A stretch of 64,000 nt of DNA, from contig NC_066267.1 of assembly GCF_905404315.1 (NCBI RefSeq), forward strand, positions 1,750,501 through 1,814,500. Reading direction: 5' to 3'. The notes under the pieces are model-generated. The model was given only the letters and a program-made list of their open reading frames with translations, was not told the DNA's origin and searched no databases. The position numbers and the translations under genes were made by a program. Shown piece after piece: positions 10,681 through 21,341 of this stretch. Each line of letters opens with the position of its first letter. Position 1 is the first letter of the stretch. This DNA is from Leptidea sinapis (lineage: Eukaryota > Arthropoda > Insecta > Lepidoptera > Pieridae).

Positions 10681-11037
10681 TCCTACTAATATTATAAAAG
10701 TGTGTTTTGTGTGTGCTTTCACGTCTAAACTACTCAACCGATTTTGAATAAATTTATTACAGAGATAGACAAGAGCTTGGGAAAGGATATACCTTTTATA
10801 GCGAATAAAAGGCATAGCGGGGTTGAAATAGAGAGTGGAAGTTTGTATGAAAGTTCGTCATTATCGAAGATAGCACAATAAGAATTTGTATTTAAGCACT
10901 TGATAAGAAATAAATATTAGTTCAAGCGTTTTTTAAATTTAGACCTGTGTGGGGATGAAAAAGGGGAAAGAAAATTCTATAGTTGGTAGCTTATAAAGTA
11001 ACTATTGCACGCGCACGAAGTCGCGGTTAAAAGTTAG
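10681..11037 (+). mobile_element. Helitron, non-autonomous (type 1)
   Basis: The 5' end is TCCTACTAATATTATAAA. The 3' end has the hairpin-forming GCGCACGAAGTCGCGG and AAAAGTTAG, where intact copies read AAAAGCTAG. The interior AACTACTCAACCGATTTTGA is shared with copies at 23.1, 39.9 and 42.2 kb. It has no coding capacity. Confidence 0.75.
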
Positions 11038-11700
11038 TATATTATAAAACATTCACGTAAACGTCAATTTTTAAATTGTCTCCTCTCTCTATATTAATAT
11101 TTTCAACACACTTCCTCATAAAGTAAGCCTTATTACATCGTAATTAGGACCATAAACGGAACTACAACACACATATTCGTAATAATATAACACAGTAGTG
11201 CATAATGCTATCCCTACAAAGTTAAGTTAGTACCTCACTCCAAATTATATGAGAGTCAATGGAGTCAACAGAATATTTTAATTTTAATACTCTTTTTTTG
11301 TAACAATAAAGAGGTTTTATGCCGCTGAAAATCCATTTACATTTTTGGAATAAATAAGACATGTGTCCCTAATTAAGACGAAAAACATTTATTACTATCA
11401 AATTGTTTATAATTCACAAAATTTATTAAATATATGATTTTTATCACTAAAATTATATCTTTGAAGTTGGCTTTATGTAATCTTGACTTCGACTTTGGCG
11501 CGGGCAACAAAAAAACTTGTGCGCCATTTCCGATAAGTTTCATTTAGCCGGACTTTGCTGTTAAAATCTACAGCTGAATAAAAGTTAGGTTGTTTCGTTA
11601 TGGAGCTATTAATGTAGCCATAAAATGTATATAGAAAATGCAAGTTCATAGAATGATTAAAGTTGTTAAATTTTTACAATCGCCTATAAAAATCTCACAA
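11038..11700. other. Unrecognised AT-rich DNA
   Basis: No gene or repeat was identified. Confidence 0.35.
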
Positions 11701-11701
11701 A

Positions 11702-11880
11702 ATTCCTTTATTTTTTACGGTGTGTGTGGATTGATGCATCTGCTTTACCTAATAGCTCTATTTTTTATGTATTAATTTACATTTACTTTTTTGACTTACT
11801 CGTGCTAAGTATTACTTTTATGTATTTGACGTTTGAGTATTTTTCTTGCGTTACGGCAATGGGTTTCTTGCGACTTCTTC
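11702..11880 (-). repeat. Fam-F copy (minus)
   Basis: The complement of motifs at 19.5 and 49.5 kb is visible (GATGCATCTGCT, TTAATTTACATTTACTTTTT, TTTGACGTTTGAGTATTTTT). The class is unknown; a LINE 3' UTR is plausible. Confidence 0.55.
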
Positions 11881-12260
11881 TATTTAAAAAGCATAAAAGG
11901 CATTTATTTTCTCAATATTGATTCCTTTAAAATTCTTTTTGATGTCATTTCTAATATACTAGATAATACTACCGCTTCGGAAACAAATGGCGCTCTGAGA
12001 GAGAAGAAGCGGCGCAAGAAACTCTCCCAGCATTCTATTTTGCGCTCTTTTTAATAAAAATATAGAATATTGTACTACGATCAATAGGACTTACGACGGA
12101 GCCATTTTTTAATAAAACATTTAAATTCATTTATAGATAATGCCTGAACAGTGGCTGGGACTTTATTATAAAAGTGTATACATTTACCCTTAAAGGTTAT
12201 ACATTTACCTTATGAGGCCTACTAGAATTAGTCAGAAGCAATCGCTTATTTCTAGTGTTA
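11881..12260 (-). mobile_element. LINE C-terminus and 3' UTR
   Basis: On the minus strand the bases near 12170-12060 read KVPATVQALSINEFKCFIKK, a C-terminal retrotransposon signature like KIPENVQ in LINE-J. The 3' UTR (GGGAGAGTTTCTTGCGCC) and an AATGCCTTTTATGC tail at about 11890 follow. A second copy of the tail lies at 51.35 kb. Confidence 0.6.
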
Positions 12261-12540
12261 TAACAATGATAGGACGTCATTGTGTTATAATAATGAAAAT
12301 CACTATTAAGAGCAAAAAGTGGACGATTTTTTGTGAACGTTTATTTAACATCAAAGCTTAACCTTTTGCGAAGTGGCGGTAATTGTAAAAAGAAAAGAAA
12401 ACTTGACCTGTATACATTTTTTTTTTTTGATTAATATCCATAAATAAAGCTAAGTCACAGACACCACCAAAAATGAAGCTGCCTCGCTACACATGCTTCG
12501 CAGTTCGACAATAAAATAGAGCGAGAGAGTTACGAGTTTG

Positions 12541-12655
12541 TATCCCAGAGATGGCATAAGAGGGCCAAGGATGAGATGGGAGGATGATATACGCCTGACT
12601 TTATCACCATATTGGACAAGGGTTGCAAATGATAGCGCTGATGCTTTTAACAAGT
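12541..12655 (+). mobile_element. RTE C-terminal coding remnant
   Basis: In one frame the bases read GPRMRWEDDIRLTL followed by SPYWTRVAND, matching the GRP..RWDDDI...GP.W.RVA.D pattern near the end of RTE-clade ORF2. Only about 35 codons remain. Confidence 0.6.
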
Positions 12656-13187
12656 TATTTTTATCATTTATTTATAATTTAGTTTACTTTTAATTATTAT
12701 GTTTACCAGACATTTGGCCTCATTTCCGAGATATGAGGCTTTATATTTATTGGTGGTTAGGTACGCCCCCTACCGACTAAAAATCTCCTCTACGCTCTAA
12801 GCTTTGAAGGCTTTTACAGCGACATAGGACGTGGGCCGTGGAGGTCGCACAGACTAACAACATTCACAGGGCGTCTCCTGAGGAGACTTGAACCTCGGAC
12901 CGGCTGTGTACTTGTGCGAAGGAGAGTTGAAATGGTAATGAATTGAAAAGCACAAAGCTAAAGCCTATAATAGCTGGTGTGCAATTAAATAATTAAAAGT
13001 AAATACAATACGGTGCCAACACTGTGGATGCTTTTAACACCAGCTGTGGCAAGAATTCTGTAGATATCTAGGTAGAGAACCGTAACTATACGGTGACCAC
13101 TAGGTCACTACAAGCACTTTAGCGACAGCAAGAAGAAAAACGTTATATTGTTCTTCTATAATATTTAAAAACTCTTGGTGATTTAGT
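12656..13187. other. Unrecognised DNA with a short palindrome
   Basis: GTCTCCTGAGGAGAC at 12873-12887 is a perfect 7-bp inverted repeat around one base. The segment is somewhat GC-richer than its surroundings (12760-12920), but no gene was recognised. Confidence 0.35.
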
Positions 13188-13416
13188 CTTAGATAACTTA
13201 TAGGTTTAGATAGAGTCTCTTACTGTTAGAGAACCAATAAAAACACGCCAGGAATATTAGTTTAGTGTGCGTGACAAACTACGTCTTACAGTCGCGAATT
13301 GTATGACACTTTGTGTTAGTGTGCGTGAATTGCTCAAAATAGAGGTTGCTTCTAAAGTCTATGTTCTCGACGTTTTCACAGCTGTCATAGTCTATCTAGA
13401 CGTATAAATTATCTGA
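13188..13416 (+). mobile_element. MITE-B copy
   Basis: Ends CTTAGATAACTTATAGG and CTAGACGTATAAATTATCTGAG are inverted. The interior GAGTCTCTTACTGTTAGAG and GTGTGCGTGAATTGCTC matches the copy at 23.9 kb. Confidence 0.75.
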
Positions 13417-14680
13417 GGTTTTAGTATTTATTGACCTTTCAGTTAACAAATTGACCTTTTAGTTTCAGTTTCAGACGATCAATTTTTTAATTTAAATATT
13501 TATTTATGTGTCAGTGTCAGTCTCAAAAACAGAAACGAAGAGGCACCTTTAATCTATTAAATTCCTCTGGATGGCTCACTAGGAAATCTTGTGTAGAGCC
13601 AAGCAGTGATTACCGTTTGATATATAATTTTATTTAATGTTAATAATAAATGAAATAGAACTAAAACTAATAATATTTATCTAACTTTAAAGTATATCTT
13701 ATAATAAGAAACTTCATAAAATTTAATATAAAATAAAGATAAAGCAAATAGTTATAAATAAATATACATAATTAAATATATATATTAAGGTATATTAATT
13801 TTGAAATGATAATTTTCTCGGTTTCATCATAGCTTTTGTAAAAGCCACTCTCGTACTGTAGATATTACTCTGTAAGAAGACAGATATATTTAGTCGTACA
13901 GTAAAGATGAATTTAAGAACGGACTAGTAATTGTACTCAATTCAGTAAAATGGCGGTAATATTATGTACGATGATCTGAAACAATATGTCCAATTACGAG
14001 GACTTACTAGTTCTCTAGTTCCACAAGCCACAGTATATTATGTAAATAACTTGGGCAATAGTGATTAATACCGCCACGTGCTCCCCGTGTGTTCACGTCG
14101 CGGACATGTCTAATTAAACATTGCTACATAACAAAGTAATTTTAAATACATTCCAGAAAAAAATTTGTTGTAATCAAATTGTAGACAATTAAATTATTAA
14201 TAACATTGCTCTCTTCAACAATCTTGACAAAGTTAAAAGTTTTCTTAAAGGCAAACGACGCACACTTATGAGCACGCGAAATTAACATTTTTTTTTATCA
14301 TATTACATATACCTATATAAAACTAGGTCAAATTAGCATCTAAAAAAACCACAAAGGTTAAATACGGAAACCTAAAAACAGGTGTAAACAAAGATTTTTT
14401 TAAAATTTCTAATAAGAATAGCATTAACTATTGTATAAGTAATTAAAAAATATATTATTTATATATTTTTTTTCAATATAATATATTTTTATGAGTCAAA
14501 CTTGAGTACCCAAATTTGAGATTTTTCAAACCTTTAAAAGTTATATCTCTAAAAATATTAACTTTATCGTGAAAAGTCTTGGGACCATTTTAATTTGAAT
14601 TTTAAATAAAAAATATATAAATTTATTCTCTGGTTGAAAAATAACAATTCCTTGCAATTGTTTAAACAATTTTGGTTTAG
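13417..14680. other. Unrecognised AT-rich DNA
   Basis: No gene, tRNA or window-wide repeat was identified. Confidence 0.35.
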
Positions 14681-14891
14681 GTTTTCAATAACGCGTCTCT
14701 ACGAGTAGTTACGGATACATTGCTGTCACCGTTTAATGACAAGATCATATCTATCCATAGTTATGTTCAATATAGTTATAGTCCAATGCTTTATGTCGAT
14801 AGGTTGTTGAAATGTAAGTAAGCGTAAAAGGATAGATTTGTCTACCTCTACGAAGATAAACTGAGGATAGTTAGGTTATTGAAAACGGCCG
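14681..14891 (+). mobile_element. MITE-A copy, left end eroded
   Basis: The left terminus begins at GTTTTCAATAACGCG without CGGCC. The interior and right end (AGGTTATTGAAAACGGCCG, then TTA) are intact. Confidence 0.7.
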
Positions 14892-15560
14892 TTAAACATA
14901 ATGGCACGGGTTTCTCCATGGCTACATGCATTTAAATCATCAGTAGCGCAATTTGAAGAGGATTACATAGAAAAATTAAGGTGGAAGAGTTTTCCGTAGT
15001 TATGCGCCGATTTCTCCTGGATTAAAATATGTTGTAAATAGTTACATATTTCTTAATATAGTTAGCATTAAATTCAAGGAATTAGTCTGCAATTAAACAA
15101 AATAGTTCTGTTCTACTAATTACATGAGCTATTAACTATATTAGTTTTTATAATTGAGAGCAATTCTTGAAAATGTAACCTGAGCAAGTGATTAAGTATC
15201 TATCCACATAGTAAATTTTACTGAAGTAAAATTTTGTTTTTATGTTGACATTTCCTTAGTTCTTCGCAACCGATCATAAATATTTTTAGAACATATTTAA
15301 CTTTGTTTAAAATATATATATAATGGATAAAGTATTGTGTTAATTATTGATAAAGCTCCTAAAATATGAGCGATGGATCATCCGCTTTGGAATTATTAAA
15401 AAAAATGTTGAAAATATGTGTTAGCATTTGTTAACAACTCAAAAACTATTGATATTTTGAGAAATATCCTGAAAAGGGAGGAGTTTTAAATAAATAATTC
15501 CTACTCCCGGAACTTTAACTCTATTATATTTAATAATTTCAAAAATGATATAGAGAATTC
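14892..15560. other. Unrecognised AT-rich DNA upstream of the gene
   Basis: No promoter element or earlier exon could be recognised with confidence. Confidence 0.3.
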
Positions 15561-15672
15561 TAATATCATGTTTTTCTAAACTGAATAGTTATATATAGCG
15601 CGAGAGACACTTCCAAAGTGGTAAAATATGTGTCCCCCCTCCCTGTAACTTCTAAAATAAGAGAACGATAAA
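15561..15672 (+). repeat. Fam-R fragment (middle part)
   Basis: GCGCGAGAGACACTTCCAAA and GTGTCCCCCC belong, as I recall it, to the middle of a lepidopteran repeat that begins AGGGTTCCGTAGCC and ends CTCGCACTTGGCCGC. That middle is missing from the copy at 61.2 kb. Confidence 0.45.
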
Positions 15673-15775
15673 ATAAGAGTATTCTTAAGTATTATTTTTG
15701 AATAATCTTTACTTTTCACAATTAATAGCATTTTAAAGAATATTTAGAAATGTATACATGTTATTGTTCCAGGTG

Positions 15776-16349
15776 TTGTGAATATTCCGTCGCTCTTACA
15801 TAAGTCGAAGCATCTCTACGACACCTCACTGTATAGTGTGCAATGTGCATACTTCACGGCACTGAGTAGGGAGTACGGATACCGGTACAGTCGGGCCGCG
15901 ACCGCCCTGTCCTCAGTCCCCGTGCCCTCACCCGGCGCTCAGCGCTACCACAACACTACGGAGTGCGGAGTGCGGCTTCACTCCTCAACAACGCGTACGC
16001 AGAGGCGCACGCGCCGCGTCCAATCGTAAAGTTCGCAGTGTCGCAATAACGTGGCCGCAATTTGTTTGCCGCAACAGTCCACCCTCGCCACCGCTATCAG
16101 TTATTAACAGTGGAGTAGACGCTTCCCCGAAACCAAAGAGTTCATAAAAGTACGCGGTGCCGGGTGCCGCATTCCGCGCCGGTGTATTCACGACGCGGAG
16201 TGTACTACTGTGTGTGTTAAGTTAAGAAGTGACTGGTTCAGTGTACTTGTGAACTAGTGCTTGCATAGAAAGTTCCCGATTAGTGAGTGAACCCTGTTGC
16301 GCCGATCAGAATGTAAAACGCTGCTTGAAAACAAATACAGACGTGGAAA
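15776..16349 (+). promoter_or_regulatory. Probable 5' UTR of the FAM43-like gene
   Basis: TTATTGTTCCAG at 15764-15775 is a plausible splice acceptor, so this exon may start at 15776 with further untranslated exons upstream. Alternatively transcription starts nearby. GC content rises sharply between 15880 and 16200. Short upstream AUGs occur, for example at 16311, followed at once by a stop. An in-frame TGA at 16326-16328 rules out coding extension from this side. Confidence 0.5.
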
Positions 16350-17076
16350 ATGGCTCGCGGAGCGCTTAGTGAAACTGAACGCCATTCCTTGGTAGCCAGT
16401 GCCAAAAATCAATGCGAGAGATCACAGGAGGCAGAGAAATTGAACACAGATATAAAAGCCAATGGGCTGAGAGTACGATTCCTCGACGAGGAAGGAAAGA
16501 CTGAGCGAACAGTGAGCGCAGATGAGTTAGATAGTTCAGTTTTACATGTTAAAAAAGTACACATACTTAAAAACAGAAGTTCGAGTGAAACGAGTATTCT
16601 TCTGAGAAACTCATCTCTCATCAAGCGTAGATCTGGTGTCGAACGTAGATACAGCGGTGACAGTACAGATAGTCTTAACAATAACTCTCTCAAAGAAAAT
16701 CTGAATGGCAGATTCGGCGAGGAGATGTTGGATAAGTCTGCAGACACAACAGGTGTCACCAAAGAGAGTCATTATAAGAAGAACTGCAACGTGTACAGCG
16801 TCGATCAAGCGAAAACTTTAACTCCAGAGCGAAAGAAAGTTCCTCTGACGATTCCAAGGTTACTCAGTCACAAGGAGCACATAAAGTCGATTTTGCCAGC
16901 CGAGGTCTGCCTGGCGGACGTCGCCACTGGCAAGGATTTCACCACCCGTGCCGTGAGCCGCCTGACGCGCGGCTTGGGCCGTCTGCTGAGGCGCACCAAC
17001 AGTGTTCGCATCAGCGAACCGGATCCCGTCTACAAGGTGGCGTACCTCGGGAACGTCCTCACCGGCTGGGCTAGAG
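16350..17076 (+). CDS. FAM43-like PTB/PID-domain protein, first coding exon
   Basis: This exon encodes residues 1-242 and one base of codon 243. Start choice: ATG in good context (GAAAATGG) with an in-frame stop eight codons upstream. Residues 1-165 are polar, charged and Ser/Asn-rich, with no signal peptide or membrane segment, and are probably disordered. Residues 166-222 are conserved-looking and basic (LTRGLGRLLRRTNSV). The end, EPDPVYKVAYLGNVLTGWARG, is the first strand of a phosphotyrosine-binding (PTB/PID) domain and resembles FAM43 (DP.Y.V.YLGN......ARG). The frame would hit TAG at 17079, but AGAG|GTTAGT at 17073-17082 is a good donor and leaves phase 1. The rest of the PTB domain was not found downstream. 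FAM43 proteins are cytoplasmic PTB proteins of poorly known function. Codon GC is much higher than the flanks, especially 16900-17076. The antisense open frame at 16409-16762 is a shadow. Confidence 0.8.
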
Positions 17077-17996
17077 GTTAGTGTTGTCTCTATCTGTTTA
17101 TAAACAATGCAGCATTATCTTTGCATTTTAAAGTGGAACGAATTTAATTAACTCGTTCATTTATCCAGTGCGTGATACAAAATTTAATACAAATTTATTT
17201 TGTCTTACGTTAAGTCGTATAATTTTCCTGCTATAAGTACATAGTTCGACTCGTTCGCGTGCAGTATGATAGTAATTTAGTCTAGAGTTTTATAACGATT
17301 TCTACTTACACCATTATCATGTATTATACAGTTCTCTAGTTTTATGTTGCTAATCGGTCTTTATCGTCTTAAGCCTTATCGTCTAAAACAGTGCTTATTC
17401 ATGTATACACCCTTGTATATATGTAAAAATATACTTACGCAACAAACCCAATATACTAAATGTAAAAGAAATTAATGATGGTTTAAACACTTTCACCCTG
17501 CAGGTCCTAACAGAATAACTTCTAAATCTTATAATTCAAATGCTGTGTTAATACTTTTAGATTGTTTGTTGAATGTTACTTCAGGCGAAACAAATTGTTA
17601 CACCTGATTCGATCTTGGGTTACGTCAACATTTTATCGAAGCATTACAAAATAACAGCACGTTTCAATATTTAGCATTATGCTTAGACGCGTGTTTCATT
17701 TATAGGTTAAACTGTTATAACAGTGACTCAGATTTTGTAAATCTGTACAAATAATTAATGCTATCATTAAATACAGTATGTGTTGAACTAGTCATATAGC
17801 AAACAGTAAACTGTAAAATGAATAACACAGCTGCTGTTTCTGCAGTTCGTAAATTTGTATGAGTCGAAAGTTTTATTTTCACATTGGATAGCTCGCACAT
17901 TTAAGAGTAAATGAAAGTGAATGTTACTTGTTGTAAATATTTATCTATTTAGTAGATATACACATAATACTACTACTATACCAGTGATTCCACAGA
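17077..17996 (+). other. Start of a large intron
   Basis: The donor GTTAGT is at 17077-17082. No branch or acceptor belonging to the next FAM43-like exon was recognised. AT-rich. Confidence 0.45.
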
Positions 17997-18193
17997 TTGG
18001 GAATGGAGATAATAAGTTTAATTGTACAATATTACTTTGAAAACATATTTTTTGAAGAAAAAAAAAGCTCGCTGGGTTTGTTGCGCCCATTCTTTTCAGG
18101 TCTGAGGCATTCTTTTTGGAATGGATGGTAGTTTTTGACGTTCAATAAGTGATGTCACATCCTATTTTGAATAAAAATATTTGAATTTGAATA
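17997..18193 (+). mobile_element. LINE-J 3' UTR and tail
   Basis: TTGTTGCGCCCATTCTTTTC, GTCTGAGGCATTC, GACGTTCAATAAGTGAT and GAATAAAAATATTTGAATTT match the 3' end at 58.7-58.86 kb. The coding part is missing. Confidence 0.7.
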
Positions 18194-18484
18194 CGTTAGG
18201 GAATGAGGGAAATATTTTGACTGTCACCATGGTTCACGATATTTCTTTATTTTTTCTCAATCACAGGGACCGAACAGCCTTAGATATATAAGTAAGTTAC
18301 AAGTTTAATTAAAACGATTGGTTTTACTTATAAAGAAAGATAAAATACGCAGGAAATTAATATAAACATAAATACGAATAAATACATAAAGTAAATTATA
18401 AATATATTAACCTAACTAGTTAAGCACAAGGCGCCGTTTATTATTATAATGTACGTTTGTGGATACCACCACCAACTTTCTTTT

Positions 18485-18822
18485 GAAGTTATATTTCTTT
18501 AGGCGCGTTATGAAAAAGTGATCAGAGTGAAATTTTAAGATGCACGCGCATCACTGTAACACAAAAGTAACAGGTTGAAGTTGGTTCCTAAAATTCTCTG
18601 ACGTTTGCGTTATTCATTATTATTTTTTGGTTTCTTCGTCCATTATTAGGACAGGCAAAGGGTTCAAGCCCATACAGCCGTATTCATTATTTAATAATTA
18701 ATTTTCAAAGATAGCTTTGCAAGATTTTTACAAAATTGTTAATTCTAAAAACGTAGAATAGCACGAGGAATAAATCATTTTAATTAATTTTGCTTCGTTA
18801 GTCCAAAGAAGTATAACTTCTT
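18485..18822 (+). mobile_element. MITE-E copy 1
   Basis: GAAGTTATATTTCTTTAGGC at the left and CCAAAGAAGTATAACTTC at the right are inverted. The interior (GATGCACGCGCATCACTGTA, GGACAGGCAAAGG) is shared with 34220-34550. It is non-coding. Confidence 0.65.
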
Positions 18823-18973
18823 GCGTGCATACAAAAGAAGTACATACACACTTTTTTTTATATATTCATATCAGTAAATGTAATAAATTTACTTACAATA
18901 ATTTTTTCAACTCATTTTAACTAAATGTTTTTAAATTTACATTATAAAATACAATTAAGATCAATTAAATAAA

Positions 18974-19234
18974 TTATTCGGAGGACTGTCGGATTTGTAA
19001 GCACGACGTCGGTTTACGGCAGTCGGTACACCAACAGTCCTTGAACTCCATTCTAAATGTCAGATAGAGACTCAAGAATCTCCAAAGACAGATCTGCATC
19101 CCATTGATAACCATCATCGTAATGGGTCTGTGTTCTGATGTACAGTAGAGGCCATCTGTTAGTATATTATGTATGTAGTTCAAGGTGCGTGCGAACAAAA
19201 CGGTTGTGTTGTCTTGATTTAGATCGCCCGCGCC
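18974..19234 (-). other. Possible coding fragment, unidentified
   Basis: The minus strand is open for about 86 codons to a TAA at 18974, with more balanced base composition than its flanks. It has a hydrophobic stretch (ITMMVINGMQICLWRFLSLYL) followed by a Cys-rich tail (CWCTDCRKPTSCL). It could be a terminal exon of an antisense gene in the FAM43-like intron, or chance. The upstream splice acceptor is weak. No family was recognised. Confidence 0.2.
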
Positions 19235-19435
19235 GTGAGACTTTCAAACGATCCTTCTTTGTAGTAATACAATTATATCTAAACAGACTATTAGCGACGC
19301 TCGTGATCCGATTGTTGTTTCTGCTAAAATATAATTAATCTCCATCATCCTTTCATGATCTTATATCGTCAGAGCTGCGTCACTAAACGGTTGATTTACT
19401 CGTGTATCAGAATGTTACCTACATACTGATAAATT

Positions 19436-19820
19436 AAATCAAAATCAGTTTATTCACGTAGGTCACGGAAATGACACTTATAATAGAATGTCAATAAAAA
19501 AAAATTTTTCTTATTGAATCTACCTCTACTTCGTAAAGGGTTGAGCTAATGAGAAGAAGTAGCAAGAAACTCATTGCCACTCTTTTATATCAAGATTTAC
19601 ATCGATTTAAAAATCATTTCAATTACAATATAATATGTAAAATGTTGCAACAAACACACTCAAACGTCAAATAGTCAATGTCTTACACGAGTAAGTCAAA
19701 AAAGTAAATGTAAATTAATACAAAAGTTATTGAGTACAATAGCTGCATCATCCACATACACCATAAATAAATAAATAAAGGCATTCTGTGAGCATTTTAT
19801 AAGCGATTTTAAATAAATAA
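19436..19820 (+). repeat. Fam-F copy
   Basis: AACTCATTGCCACTCTTT, ACTCAAACGTCAAATAGTCA and AGTAGCTGCATCAT-type motifs recur at 49463-49770. The left edge is the complement of a LINE-like AATAAACTGATTTTGATT tail, so it may be a reversed LINE 3' UTR. Confidence 0.55.
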
Positions 19821-20220
19821 ATATGTATACATCCATTATGAAAAGTCACCCAAAACCCATGCATGATTTTTTAAAATTCTTAAGGTTGTAAATAACATCC
19901 TAAAAGTTTTCAAACACATCAAATTATTGTTAAAAACATTCTTATGGAGTCAAAATATGAATATTCTTTTTGGGCAATATATTTCTAGGCTTCTTTTAAT
20001 AATAGGCTTCTGTGACGTCAGAGTCTATATCAACAATCTATATTGTACTAATAAAACTACGAAACTGATCGGAATAATTTGTACCATTAGATGCTGCGTG
20101 GTTCCGAGTAGGTTCTAGTATATGATATAGTATACGGGTAAAACGGGGGAAACTACATAAATATGTTCGTGAGAATAAATAGTGGTTATTTCCCACAAGT
20201 ACACTAATTCATGAAATGTC

Positions 20221-20481
20221 CAAAAAATTGCGTGACTGAAGTAGCAGTGGGCCAGGCACATAGTTCGACGGACAGATGGCTGTTGGGGCAGTAAAGTCCT
20301 CGAATGGCGACCACGTACCGGAAGACGCAGTGTTGGAAGGCACCCCAGGAGATGAACTGACGATCTGGTCAAGATCGCCAGAATACATTGGATGAGGGCA
20401 GCGCAGGACCGATCTTCGTGGAAGGCCTTTGTCCAGCAGTGGACGTCTTCCGGCTGATGATAATGATGATGATGATAACAC
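20221..20481 (+). mobile_element. RTE retrotransposon C-terminus, 5'-truncated
   Basis: The plus strand reads QWARHIVRRTDGCWGSKVLE, then WRPRTGRRSVGR, TDDLVKIARIHWMRAAQDRS and FVQQWTSSG before a TGA at 20456. This is the C-terminal tail of RTE-clade endonuclease-reverse transcriptase. It has in-frame stops near the start and at TGA after GRHPRR, and a short deletion before AFVQQW. A GATGAT repeat follows. Confidence 0.8.
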
Positions 20482-21341
20482 TAATTCATACTTGTTAAAT
20501 TCGCTTAATTCTTGTTTATTATATAGTACACAAATTATGATTTAAAAATTCAAATGAGTTAAATTATGTGTAAACTGATGTTGAAGCCAGCGAGTAAGAC
20601 CGGGTGTAACAAGTTGAAGTGATTTTTGTAAGTCCTTTTGAAGTAACAATAGTTTACGTTTTGTATGAAATATTTGGTGCAAATGGCGTCGTCCGATTGC
20701 AGCGCTGCCGCCGTCGGTATTGTTGTTGGCCTTGTGACGTCATTTTGTTATTTAGAACTTGTATAATATTTTATTATTAGTTGTAAAATCGAACACCTTG
20801 TTATATAATATTAGTTAGAGCTGGAGACGTGTATCGTACCCTTAAGTTTTCAATATTTCACGTTTACAATATATATTAATTATAAATGTTTATTGTACGA
20901 TATTACATTGTAATCCATATTTTTATAATAAACTAGCTGACTCGACAGACGTTGTACTGGGCATAATAAATAAAATACTGTTTTTTTTTATTAATTTGTC
21001 AGTAATATTTCATAACACCAAGAATTATTTTGTAAAATATATCCCTGTCAATAACGTTCTATATTATGTATAGAACAATGACGTCAACTTCATTGGTATA
21101 CAACGTCTTTGCTCCCTGTTGTTAACTATAATGAAATTGTTTCACAGCAGAACTGACAAACCGTGCGTCAATAAACTCTCTCATAGAAAATATTTCCTTG
21201 GAAATAAAAATAATTATGGGTCCTAAATCGAAATAAAAACTATCCTCTTTCTCAAGTTGGAACTCCATGAAGTAATCCCCATTAAAATCCGTTCATTAGT
21301 TTAGGAGTTCATCGCGGACAAACAACGTGTCACATAATTTA

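Noticed and set aside
15778..16029. 83-codon frame upstream of the gene start
   Set aside because: Non-ATG start, GC-rich 5' UTR, no family resemblance, and an in-frame stop separates the coding start from upstream sequence.
16409..16762. 117-codon antisense frame in the gene exon
   Set aside because: It is a shadow of the FAM43-like coding sequence, favoured by its codon composition.
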